A stretch of DNA of 12,419 nucleotides, from assembly GCA_014860005.1 (NCBI GenBank), contig JACZKP010000027.1, forward strand, positions 1 to 12,419. The letters run 5' to 3'. This DNA comes from Verrucomicrobiota bacterium. Its GTDB lineage: Bacteria > Verrucomicrobiota > Verrucomicrobiae > Limisphaerales > UBA11358. Shown here in pieces: positions 1 to 7,276 of this stretch. Made by a program: the position numbers and the translations under genes. The number at the start of each line of letters is the position of its first letter. The stretch's first letter is position 1. The notes beneath the pieces are model-generated. The model was given only the letters and a program-made list of their open reading frames with translations. It was not told the DNA's origin and did no database searches.

Positions 1-2
1 TG

Positions 3-971
3 GTTGCACCCGTGCAAACGCAAAGTCCGCCGCCCTTGCCGATCGAGCGTGAAGTTCCCCCGCCCAAAGTCACGCCAACGGACGTCCCGCCCCCCTTCGA
101 GGAAACTGAATTCCCGCGGACGATCCGCGACACGATGGAACTGCAGATTGCACTCGCGCGACAGGCCATTTCCCCCGGCTCTGTGGACGGCGTGATGGGT
201 TCCCAGACCCGCGCCGCGCTGCTGGCTTTTCAACGGCGCGAAGGTTTGCCCGAAACCGCCGCGCTGGACACTGCCACACGCGCACGGTTGTCGTTGTCCT
301 CGCCACCGTTCATTCAGCGAGTCGTTGTTTCAAACGATCTGGCACGGCTGCAACCGTTGAGCAAAACCTGGCTGGGCAAGTCACAGCAAACCGCTTTGGA
401 ATACGAAACCCTCCTGGAACTCCTCGCCGAAGAAGGCCGGGCGAGTCCCAATCTGGTTCGCCGACTAAACCCGGGCTTTGACTGGACCAACGCCACGATT
501 GGCACCGTCATCCGCATTCCACTCGTCACCAATTCGCCGCCCGCGCGCAAGGCGGCGTTCGTCGTCATCAGCCTGGGTGAAAAGCGACTCCAAGCCTTTG
601 ACGCCCAGACCAATTTGCTGGCGCATTTTCCGTGCAGCATTGCCGCGCGGGTCGAGAAACGGCCGGCGGGCGAATTGCAGGTCGTCGCCATCGCGGAGAA
701 TCCAAATTACACTTTCAATCCGGAGGTATTTCCTGAATCTCCCGAGGCACGAAAGTTAAATCGCAAGCTGATTCTCCCGCCCGGCCCGAATAATCCCGTG
801 GGCACGGCGTGGACCAGCCTCAGCCGGTCGGGCTACGGCATTCACGGCACGCCCGGGCCGGAGCAGGTGGGGCGGACCGAATCGCACGGGTGTTTCCGTC
901 TCGCCAACTGGAACGCAGAGCACTTGATCAAACTGGTCTGGGTCGGGATGCCCGTTTACGTGACGCCGTGA
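3..971 (+). CDS. L,D-transpeptidase (YkuD) with peptidoglycan-binding and LysM-like regions, 5' partial
   Basis: Predicted to form 3-3 cross-links in peptidoglycan, or attach proteins to it, outside the cytoplasmic membrane. The frame is open to the left edge, so the start and any signal peptide probably lie upstream; a GTG at 12 is the first possible start in view and residues are counted from it. A proline-rich linker (about residues 6-34) leads to a peptidoglycan-binding-1-like domain (about 38-93, with GSVDGVMGSQTRAALLAFQ), then a LysM-like stretch (about 116-171, ending GTVIRIP), then the YkuD domain (about 181-319). The catalytic signature is present: His278 in IHGTPG, then SHGCFRLAN with Cys294 as the expected nucleophile. 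The domain order is the usual one for secreted L,D-transpeptidases. Family assignment is secure; substrate (cross-linking, lipoprotein or outer-membrane protein attachment) cannot be told from sequence. Confidence 0.9.
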   Translation, partial: VAPVQTQSPPPLPIEREVPPPKVTPTDVPPPFEETEFPRTIRDTMELQIALARQAISPGSVDGVMGSQTRAALLAFQRREGLPETAALDTATRARLSLSSPPFIQRVVVSNDLARLQPLSKTWLGKSQQTALEYETLLELLAEEGRASPNLVRRLNPGFDWTNATIGTVIRIPLVTNSPPARKAAFVVISLGEKRLQAFDAQTNLLAHFPCSIAARVEKRPAGELQVVAIAENPNYTFNPEVFPESPEARKLNRKLILPPGPNNPVGTAWTSLSRSGYGIHGTPGPEQVGRTESHGCFRLANWNAEHLIKLVWVGMPVYVTP

Positions 972-1079
972 ACGGGGACGCCTCCGGGCAGCGGGCAAAC
1001 CTGAGCAGCGCCGACACTCGCAGTTCGCAACCCAAGGACACATAGCGGCAAAGCCACAACCTCAGTGCGGGCCGAATGA

Positions 1080-1153
1080 AACCGCACAGACGCGATAAAC
1101 GCAGAGCCTTGCCGAAGCGGTCTTCTCTCCGCGTCCGTCGCGTCTCTGCGGTT
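1080..1153. repeat. Imperfect palindromic repeat in the intergenic region
   Basis: Arms 1080-1094 (aaccgcacagacgcg) and 1139-1153 (cgcgtctctgcggtt) are complementary at 14 of 15 positions. Inside them, acgcagag (1099-1106) partly matches ctctccgcgt (1125-1134). The core resembles a 'ccgcagagacgcagag' sequence that I remember from intergenic regions of Verrucomicrobia and related phyla; that link is memory, not a search. It is the only structure I can support in the 320-bp gap 972-1291 between the transpeptidase and pseudopilin genes. No convincing promoter or Shine-Dalgarno site was found there. Confidence 0.6.
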
Positions 1154-1291
1154 GGATTGCTGCCCCAAAAAACCTTCGCCGGCCGCGACGACGTTGGGAG
1201 ATGGCACTGTAGCAGCATTAGATGAATTGAAAATTCACACTGGCCAGACAGGGCCGGGCTGTGTAAATTACGTCATAACGATTCGCGTATT

Positions 1292-2251
1292 ATGCAACCA
1301 CGCAACACAACGGCGATCTGGAAGTCCTCGGACACCACGCTCGCTTTATCCCGTCACTCAAACCAAATCGCTCGCCGTTCCCTCGGCTTCACCCTCATCG
1401 AACTGCTGGTGGTCATCGCCATCATTGCCATTCTCGCCGCCATGCTATTGCCGGCGCTCGCCAAATCCAAAACCAAGGCGCAGGGCATTGGCTGCTTGAA
1501 CAACACCAAGCAACTCACCCTTGCCTGGCATCTCTACAACGGTGACTCCGATGACCGCGTCCCCAACAACTATGGCGTCGCTGAAACGATCGAAGCTATT
1601 AACAACGGCGCGCTCGATAATTGGGTGAACAATGTCATGACTTGGGGCGCGAGCGGTTCTGTTAATGACCGCAGCAACACCAACCGTCAGTGGATTATCA
1701 GCGGCGTATTGGGCAAGTACACCGCCGCCACCATCGGGGTTTACAAATGCCCCGCGGACAATTACCTCAGTTCGGTACAGAAAATCGGCGGCTTCGATCA
1801 ACGTGTCCGTAGTCTGGCAATGAATTCAATCTTTGGCCGCTTCAAGAGCATCACCGCTGGGGACCCAACTTTTGCTGGCCAGAACTGGGGCTTTCAAGAA
1901 TACCGGCAGTACTTGAAGCAATCGCAAGTGCCCCGACCCTCCAAGACCTGGTTATTCATTGACGAACATGCGGACTCGGTCAATGACGGTTACTTCATCA
2001 ATAACCCGAGCGCCAGCGCCTGGCAGGATATTCCCGCCTCCTATCACAACGGCGCATGTGGCTTCTCGTTTGCAGACGGCCACTCGGAGATCAAGAAGTG
2101 GATGAGCAGGACCTCCAAATACACGCGCGTGCAGTACTCCTATCCGGCAACGATGGGGTTTGACGCCGATGGTCGGCGGGATTTCGAGTGGTACCGCGAA
2201 CGCACCGGCTACATCCTCTTCGCCAACGGGCGGCCCATGTTCAACTACTGA
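1292..2251 (+). CDS. Type II secretion pseudopilin-like protein (prepilin N-terminal cleavage domain, H-X9-DG C-terminus)
   Basis: Class III prepilin-like protein of 319 residues. A 32-residue basic leader ends in Gly32, followed by [20 protein letters not shown]. Prepilin peptidase would cut Gly32/Phe33, and Glu37 is the conserved fifth residue of the mature protein. The hydrophobic helix (about 33-56) is followed by the typical [20 protein letters not shown] stretch and a globular domain. Near the C-terminus His252 plus nine residues plus Asp262-Gly263 gives the H-X9-DG motif ([14 protein letters not shown]). This architecture occurs in very large families in Verrucomicrobiota, Planctomycetota and Lentisphaerota. 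Their members probably assemble into, or are exported through, a type II secretion/type IV pilus-like machine, but individual roles are mostly unknown. The ATG at 1292 gives a plausible leader; no clear ribosome binding site precedes it. It stands alone, with no secretion genes beside it. Confidence 0.9.
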   Translation: MQPRNTTAIWKSSDTTLALSRHSNQIARRSLGFTLIELLVVIAIIAILAAMLLPALAKSKTKAQGIGCLNNTKQLTLAWHLYNGDSDDRVPNNYGVAETIEAINNGALDNWVNNVMTWGASGSVNDRSNTNRQWIISGVLGKYTAATIGVYKCPADNYLSSVQKIGGFDQRVRSLAMNSIFGRFKSITAGDPTFAGQNWGFQEYRQYLKQSQVPRPSKTWLFIDEHADSVNDGYFINNPSASAWQDIPASYHNGACGFSFADGHSEIKKWMSRTSKYTRVQYSYPATMGFDADGRRDFEWYRERTGYILFANGRPMFNY

Positions 2252-2304
2252 GGTTCCCATCGGCGTTTCTGAACTGACACCATTCACTTGATGTCAGACA
2301 AAGA

Positions 2305-2345
2305 CGGGCAGTGACGCGGAAGACCGCCGTCCTGCCCGATTTCGT
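2305..2345 (+). terminator. Strong hairpin, probable terminator of the pseudopilin-like gene
   Basis: About 54 bases after the stop codon, cgggcag (2305-2311), gac (2313-2315) and gcgg (2316-2319) pair with ccgc (2324-2327), gtc (2329-2331) and ctgcccg (2332-2338). This makes a 14-pair stem with one bulged base on each side and an AAGA loop. The bases after it (atttcgttt) are T-rich but interrupted, so this is a likely though not textbook intrinsic terminator. Confidence 0.55.
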
Positions 2346-2454
2346 TTCATCGTACCCGAAGGAGTGGGTGGCACGGTCGTCTCGCCCCACGGAACGGGAG
2401 AGATGTAGGCCTTGGGAACTGATGCAAGAAAGGTTGAGGTTTCATGAACCGGGT

Positions 2455-2514
2455 AGTGGCACAGGCGTCTCGCCTGTTCGAAGGAAAACGAACGGGCAGG
2501 ATTCCCGTGCCACT
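2455..2514. repeat. Palindromic repeat with outer arms agtggcac/gtgccact
   Basis: The outer arms agtggcac (2455-2462) and gtgccact (2507-2514) are perfectly complementary. Nested inside are acaggcg-tct-cgcctgt (2461-2477) and gttcg (2476-2480) with cgaac (2489-2493). Both strands stay open through it (GTGVSPV in one frame, GRIPVPL in another), which explains why such repeats are often mis-annotated as small proteins. I remember similar 'gtggcacaggcgt..cgcctg' repeats in Verrucomicrobia and Planctomycetes; the copy number in this genome cannot be judged here because the window holds only one copy. Confidence 0.65.
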
Positions 2515-2581
2515 GCCCCGTGCATGGTCCCAATGCGCGTCCAGATTTGGCGGTCGAGACTTTCCCTCAAGCTCCCGTGGT

Positions 2582-2752
2582 TGCGACGCCTCGTCGCAGC
2601 GGGCGGAGGCGACGCCCCGTCGCCTTCTCCCAACGGCTCCCGTAGCGGGGAGCTGCGTCCACCCGCTGCCAGCCCTCCACTGTCTTGCCAGTCAGGTTCC
2701 AACCGAGCAGAGCGCCCAAACGAACCGATTCCCCTGGCTGTCTTCGTTGGGC
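2582..2752. repeat. Cluster of short hairpins upstream of the sulfatase remnant
   Basis: Four stems lie in a row: tgcgacg-cct-cgtcgca (2582-2598), aggcgac-gcccc-gtcgcct (2607-2625), gctccc-gtagcg-gggagc (2636-2653), and gcccaaacgaa (2714-2724) with ttcgttgggc (2743-2752), the last with one bulged A. The stems differ in sequence, so this is not a simple tandem array. None has a T-run of terminator type. Together with the palindrome at 2455-2514 they fill most of the 2252-2802 gap; I see no credible gene in it. Confidence 0.5.
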
Positions 2753-2802
2753 CTGGCAGGACAAGTTTGCGAGCGATATCGCAGTTGGCTTACCCTCACC
2801 GC

Positions 2803-3194
2803 ATGACACAGCCAAAGCAAATAGGCTGGAGAAAACGGGCAAGCGACGCGTCACTCCAAAGATACGTTGCGCTGCCCGTAGCGGTTGCGTTGGCACTGAC
2901 CTTCGCGAGCACGGTCCATCCGCAAGAATTAGCTGCAAGCCCGAGGCCCGCACAATTGAACACCCCCATCGCGAAACCACCAAACATCCTGTTTCTCTTC
3001 GCCGACGATCAGAGCTTCGAGACGGTTCGTGCGTTTGGGCATACGGACATTCGAATCTCGACCGGTTGGCGGCGCGCGGGACGACCTTCACTCATGCCTA
3101 CAACATGGGCTCATGGATCGGCGCGGTTTGTATTCCCAGCCGGACCATGCTGATCACGGGGCGCAGCCTGTGGCGCGCCCAAGCCATCTATCAG
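2803..3194 (+). pseudogene. Secreted arylsulfatase, frameshifted and 3'-truncated by the insertion sequence
   Basis: N-terminal fragment of a sulfatase-family hydrolase (alkaline-phosphatase superfamily), which would cleave sulfate esters in the periplasm or outside the cell. From ATG 2803 there is a basic N-terminus and a signal-like hydrophobic stretch (YVALPVAVALALTFASTVHP, residues 21-40), then NILFLFADDQSF with the metal-binding Asp68-Asp69. At about 3052-3054 the reading frame changes: GHTDIR ends in one frame and NLDRLAARGTTFTHAYNMGS resumes in another. The second frame carries AVCIPSRTMLITGR, with the catalytic Cys-X-Pro-Ser-Arg at 3129-3143, where Cys becomes formylglycine. Homology stops at the insertion sequence end (3195). 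About 131 residues remain of a family that usually has 450-600, so the gene is dead. The intact substrate cannot be inferred. Confidence 0.85.
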
Positions 3195-3208
3195 AGGGTG
3201 TTACGAAA
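3195..3208 (+). repeat. Left terminal inverted repeat of the insertion sequence
   Basis: AGGGTGTTACGAAA, matching the complement of 4597-4610 at all 14 positions. It abuts the truncated sulfatase frame directly and lies at the transposase 3' side. Confidence 0.85.
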
Positions 3209-3210
3209 AC

Positions 3211-4498
3211 CAAAGCGTGAAGCGGCGATTTCATTGGGTGTTTTGCGGATTTGCGTTTGGCCTGGGGGAACCTGGCGTGGGGGGACTCGGCCCCCAGTTC
3301 CAACGAAAGTTGCAGGGGCATCAAGCCCGCGAGCAACTGGCGCGGGCGGGGCCGGCCCAGCAGTGCGCGCGCCCGCAGCAACACCACCGCATCGGCCAGC
3401 AGTGCCATCACCCAAGTGAACCGTCAGCTGTTGAAGAACATGTCGCTCAATCCGAGTTGGTTTTTCGCAAACGCTTGTGCGGGTTCAATCCACGGTCGCA
3501 CTTGCTGCAACACTTGTTACGCCAACCGGCTGGCCAGCGGCAACCGGCCCAGCAACGTCTCGTGCTGCGCGGGCGGATACGCAAATTGCCGCGGGCAGCG
3601 CGCCGCTTCCCAACAACAGCGACAGAGTTCCGGTTGCGCGCCAACGCCAAACCAGTGTTCCCCGGCCCGACCATCGTAACCCAGCCACGTCAGCGGTTCA
3701 CCCTGCGGGCAGGCGGCCTGATCCCACGCCGCATAGGGCGGCAGCAATTTCATGTCGCTCCGCAGCTTGGTCAGCACCGCCACGCGCCAGCGCTCCCGAC
3801 ATTGTTGTTTGGCGGCCGCCCCCAAATACCCCATGTCCGCCACGACCAGCGGCGGACCCCAGTCCCATTGCTGCTGGCAATAGTGCAGGCTGGGCACCAG
3901 CAATCCGCCCTCGGAAACATTGGCGGGCGTCACCCAACTGACCAGCGGCACCAACTGCACCCCGACCGGGTAACGGTGCAGCCACAAGCGCAGCGTGTGT
4001 TTCTTGTCGCCCACGAAACATCGGCTTTGCCCCGTCTTGAGCGTGCGCCCGCCCAACGCCGCGCGCGCGGCGGAGTATTGCCCGGTGCTTTTTTTGAAGC
4101 CGACATAGGCGGCGGGCAGATCCGTGGCATCAATCAATCCCACCGACCACGGCTGCCAGACATAGGCGGCGACAACGGTGTCAACAGCTCTTGGTTGATC
4201 CGCCGCAATCCCGCCACGCCCACGCGGCAGCGAAACAGATGCATCATCCGCACGTCGGGCACGCGACTCTGGCGGCGCCGCGTTGCTCCGGCAGCAGTTA
4301 GACCAGCCGGTTCACGGAATGCACCGGGGAGAGCAGGCACAACCAGTGAACGCGATAGAGTTGGGCGGCGGTGTGTTCGCAATGCCGCCCGCCGGTGGGG
4401 CCGTGTGGCCAGCAGTCGTTGATGAAATCGTCGGGGACGAACGGAGCCAAGAGTTCGAGCAGCGCCGCCGTGCCGGTGGCCGGAAGATCGGAATTCAT
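3211..4498 (-). pseudogene. DDE transposase, inactivated by stops and frameshifts
   Basis: Remnant of the element's transposase. It starts at ATG 4498 (MNSDLPATGTAALLELLAPF) and reads to a TAA at 4298-4300, where LV-stop-LLPEQ suggests that a Glu codon was lost. Two frame changes follow. The first, near 4260-4290, leads into VPDVRMMHLFRCRVGVAGLR. The second, near 4176-4186, leads into DTVVAAYVWQPWSVGLIDAT. The last frame then runs on with a TAA at 3517-3519 and a TGA at 3424-3426, although the protein sequence clearly continues past both (WIEPAQAFAKNQLGLSDMFF, WVMALLADAVVLLRARALL). A plausible catalytic triad is Asp in LIDATD (about 4130), Asp in VVADMGY (3835-3837) and Glu in WIEPAQAFAK (3484-3486), the last resembling the E-X6-K of IS4-type enzymes. 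The original C-terminal stop is not clear. A gene finder would see only the piece 3517-4143. Confidence 0.8.
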
Positions 4499-4575
4499 GG
4501 GCGCCAGACTACCGCCGGGAATCTAACTCGTCAGCGACAATGCCCATCCCTGACATTTCGGACGTTTCATCCGCT

Positions 4576-7095
4576 TTAAGAGCAGGTTACAGAAACTTTC
4601 GTAACACCCTTTGTCAGCGCGGGGCCATTCAATGGCGAAGTTCTTGAAAGTGCGGCGAGAAAAACCTGTTGTTCCGAGCGCACGGCCCACAACGCGGGAT
4701 TCGGCTGATTGATTAGCCGACTGTCTGGAATGATCCACTGCCGGTCGAACGAGCGAAAGCCGTAGCGCGTCGGCGGAAGACACAAGGCGCTATCATCTGC
4801 CACGGCCATGGGCCTTGCTTCATAACCCGCGAGCGCGTTTGTCACAACCTTCTTCGAGTGCTTGTCCCCGAGTTTTCCCCCGCGCAGGTGCGGGTGAAAA
4901 AAGGTTTCCTTTTCTTCAGCGGACGCGGTGACGAGCCTTTGCCAGCGCCGTTGCAGTGACGCGCCATCCGGCGCGATGATCCAAGTGCGGCCCGGCATCA
5001 CGCCAGAGCCATTGTAGATGAAGAAATCTTCCAACGCGGGAAACGCCGCCCACGCGCCCGTCGAAGCGGGCAGGAAGGGAGCGCGCCAGTCCGTCGGGTA
5101 ATCCACCCAGGCTTTGCCGCTGATCGTGAGTTTGCCGAGGGCCGCAAACTTTTCAGTGCGATGTCCAGCAGGTAGCGATTGGAAGCGAACCTTGGCCGGA
5201 GTCTCAGGCTTGCTCTTGGCGGAACGTGAGGCGAGCACAATGCACACAGGTTGTTGCACGCCTTGAAAAATGCGCGTGTTGACCTCCGGCTGATGCCCTT
5301 CGGGCGAACAGTCAATGACCCAGATGTCGTCGCAGGTCCGGCGCAGGTAGTCGCGCATTTTCTGGAAGCCGGGCCCGCTCAGAAAACCCGCCACGGTGAT
5401 ATAGCAGACGATCCCGGTCTTGCTGCCCGGTTCGTGGTCGTAAGCTTTCCACGTCGCCCAGCGCCAGAAATAGATGTAAAGGTTGCGCAGATGTTTGCTG
5501 TGCGCGCCAACGCCCCATTCACGCGGTGGCATCCAATCCGCCAGCGGCGCGGTTTTCCCGGCCTGAGAATTTTCGCCTTCGACCCAGCCGCCGCGCCCTT
5601 TGGCCTTCTCCTTGTAGGGCGGGTTTCCCATCACGACGGTGATCGGCTCTTCGCGCTTGATCTTGTTCGCTTCCCGCCGCGACTGGGCAATTGGCGCGAG
5701 GATGCCAGGAATCCAGCCCTCGTCGTCCTCTGGATTCCCCAGCGTGTTGGTGACGAACATGCGCGCGGGCGTTTTCGGCGCGGCCCCGGTGAGTTCCACG
5801 ATTTCGGCGAGAATGCGCAACTGCGCAACGGCGAAGGGGCCGAGTTGCATCTCGAAAGCAATAAGCCGGTTCACCGCGGCGTTGATCGCCTCCTGCACGG
5901 CACCTTCGCCTTCGTCCGCCTGGACGGTTTCGGCAATTTTCCGCAGAATGCCCAAAACGTAGGTGCCCGTGCCCGTGGCCGGGTCCGCCACGGTCACCGC
6001 CGGCGAGGCCAGCCCCGCAGATTGCCCGAACCGTGGACTCCGCAACATCTCATCCACCAATCGGACCATCGTGCCGACAACCTCGGGCGGCGTGTAGTAA
6101 GAACCGGTCAGCTTGCGCAGCGTGTTGTCATAGACCTCCAAAAAGTCCTCGTAGAAATAGAGCCAGGTTTCCGGCTTACCCTTGCTGATGGTTGGCCAAT
6201 GGACGGCGTCGAGCACGCGGGTCAGTGTTCCGAGTGAAGTCTTGAGCGTGGCTTGATTCTCCGCGTTGTCAGTCAGGAGGCGGAGCGCGGCGCCGATCAG
6301 TGAACTCGTATGGGTCAACTCGCGGGCAATCAGTTCAAAACCGGTGGCCAGCTTGATGTCTTTCGCGCGGGCCATCAGCAATCCGAACGTCACGGCTTGG
6401 GCGTAGCCGTCGGCGAATGTTTTATCGTTCGCTTCGGGAAAGAGGAGCTTGCGCCAATCCATCGCCAGTGAAGTAAGGGCGGGGCTTTTCAAAGCCAGTT
6501 GCTCGGTCACCTCGTCCCGCAGCAACCGGCAGAGACGGGCGCTGACACGCGCCAGTTCCTTGGCGCTGCGCGGCGGAAGGGGTTCCCATCGGAAAAAATT
6601 CCCGAACAAACTCAGCAGTCCCGGTGGCGCCTGAAGTTGGCTGCCCGACGATTCGATGTCGCCGATCAGCGTGACCACCGAATCCACGAGTTCGCCATCC
6701 TGCCAGAGGCTGAACGCATTCCCATCCGTGTAGATCAGATTCGGAAGTGAGTGGAGATTCTCCCACTGCGCTTTGTCATGCGGGTCTTTGAACTTCCGTG
6801 GGTCAGCGCCTTTGCCCGGCGCCTTCAGTTCAATGAATCCCACGAGCGCCTTGTGAACGGTCACGGCATAATCCGGACGCGTCTTCAAGTCACTGACTGA
6901 GGATTCACCCACGGCAGCGACGGCCATCTTCGGCAAGTTGGCAAGTTCCGCAAAGTCCGCGAGCAACTGCTCGAACGGCGCGCGGAGTTGGTCCTCCGGT
7001 TCGCCGCGCGCCCCCGGATTTGCCAGCTTGGCTTTGGCCATGGCGCCAAACGCTGCAACTGCGGATTGAACGGTTGGTTTTTCCCGGCTCGGCAT
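4576..7095 (-). CDS. Type ISP-like restriction-modification enzyme (nuclease plus N6-adenine methyltransferase), C-terminally truncated
   Basis: A single-chain enzyme predicted to methylate adenine in, and cut, a specific DNA sequence. The N-terminal domain (about residues 30-150) has a PD-(D/E)XK-like nuclease motif: RPDYAV (73-78) then FIELKAPGKG with Glu89-Lys91. A helical region follows, with GSYYTPPEVV (331-340). The methyltransferase has motif I DPATGTGTY (371-379) and motif IV NPPY (491-494), typical of gamma-class N6-adenine enzymes. A target-recognition-like region starts near residue 690. The last family-like residues are GPALT (824-828); the final 11 (KGVTKVSVTCS) are encoded by the insertion sequence end. 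From memory, intact relatives continue another couple of hundred residues in the specificity region, so this protein probably has impaired DNA recognition. No helicase domain or separate specificity gene is visible. The start at 7095 fits the family's N-terminal pattern (QSAVAAFG, GEPEDQLRAPFEQLLAD). Confidence 0.85.
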   Translation of the reverse strand: MPSREKPTVQSAVAAFGAMAKAKLANPGARGEPEDQLRAPFEQLLADFAELANLPKMAVAAVGESSVSDLKTRPDYAVTVHKALVGFIELKAPGKGADPRKFKDPHDKAQWENLHSLPNLIYTDGNAFSLWQDGELVDSVVTLIGDIESSGSQLQAPPGLLSLFGNFFRWEPLPPRSAKELARVSARLCRLLRDEVTEQLALKSPALTSLAMDWRKLLFPEANDKTFADGYAQAVTFGLLMARAKDIKLATGFELIARELTHTSSLIGAALRLLTDNAENQATLKTSLGTLTRVLDAVHWPTISKGKPETWLYFYEDFLEVYDNTLRKLTGSYYTPPEVVGTMVRLVDEMLRSPRFGQSAGLASPAVTVADPATGTGTYVLGILRKIAETVQADEGEGAVQEAINAAVNRLIAFEMQLGPFAVAQLRILAEIVELTGAAPKTPARMFVTNTLGNPEDDEGWIPGILAPIAQSRREANKIKREEPITVVMGNPPYKEKAKGRGGWVEGENSQAGKTAPLADWMPPREWGVGAHSKHLRNLYIYFWRWATWKAYDHEPGSKTGIVCYITVAGFLSGPGFQKMRDYLRRTCDDIWVIDCSPEGHQPEVNTRIFQGVQQPVCIVLASRSAKSKPETPAKVRFQSLPAGHRTEKFAALGKLTISGKAWVDYPTDWRAPFLPASTGAWAAFPALEDFFIYNGSGVMPGRTWIIAPDGASLQRRWQRLVTASAEEKETFFHPHLRGGKLGDKHSKKVVTNALAGYEARPMAVADDSALCLPPTRYGFRSFDRQWIIPDSRLINQPNPALWAVRSEQQVFLAALSRTSPLNGPALTKGVTKVSVTCS
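4597..4610 (-). repeat. Right terminal inverted repeat of the insertion sequence
   Basis: TTTCGTAACACCCT on the plus strand, the exact inverse complement of 3195-3208. It lies about 100 bp before the transposase start and inside the last codons of the truncated restriction-modification gene. Confidence 0.85.
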
Positions 7096-7217
7096 GGCGG
7101 GGTTTTACCGCAATGACGGGCAGGCGGCAATGCGGAAGGCAACGCCAATACCGGGGAAGCCGGGTAACTTCAAGCCGGTGGCGGAAAGGCTGGGATATGT
7201 CGGGACGAGAAGAGGGG

Positions 7218-7258
7218 TGTGCGTCCAGACGCACAGTTGGCGCCCCGGCGAACCGGGG
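7218..7258. repeat. Two adjacent hairpins between divergent genes
   Basis: tgtgcgt-ccag-acgcaca (7218-7235) and ccccgg-cgaa-ccgggg (7243-7258) are both perfect, with four-base loops and seven bases between them. They sit between the divergent restriction-modification gene and the 7277 gene. They could be an intergenic palindromic repeat or form structure in either leader transcript. There is no T-run after either. Confidence 0.5.
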
Positions 7259-7276
7259 TAAGCTGGTCCAAAACAC

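Larger units (their letters stand above)
3195..4610 (-). mobile_element. Degenerate insertion sequence, 1416 bp, DDE transposase
   Basis: The element is bounded by perfect 14-bp terminal inverted repeats AGGGTGTTACGAAA (3195-3208, and its complement at 4597-4610). It contains one decayed transposase gene on the minus strand. The size and the single DDE gene fit the IS4/IS5-like superfamily (DDE_Tnp_1 fold), but I cannot name the ISfinder family. The flanks are tatcag on the left and ttgtca on the right, so no target-site duplication is visible. Each flank is the interior of a different truncated gene, which indicates deletion, rearrangement or an assembly join at this element. Confidence 0.85.

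Noticed and set aside
2311..2802. Extension of the sulfatase frame back to 2311
   Set aside because: The extension runs through a terminator-like hairpin and palindromic repeats; ATG 2803 gives a proper signal peptide.
3217..4422. Long open frame of about 400 codons on the plus strand
   Set aside because: It is the antisense of the decayed transposase; its composition (Arg, Pro, Gln, His rich) is unlike a protein and the minus strand carries clear DDE transposase text.
3185..4620. Target-site duplication of the insertion sequence
   Set aside because: Bases next to the inverted repeats differ (tatcag and ttgtca); the shared 'tca' is offset and too short to count.
5251..6237. Open frame of 328 codons on the plus strand inside the restriction-modification gene
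   Set aside because: Antisense shadow of the methyltransferase motifs; no family-like blocks of its own.
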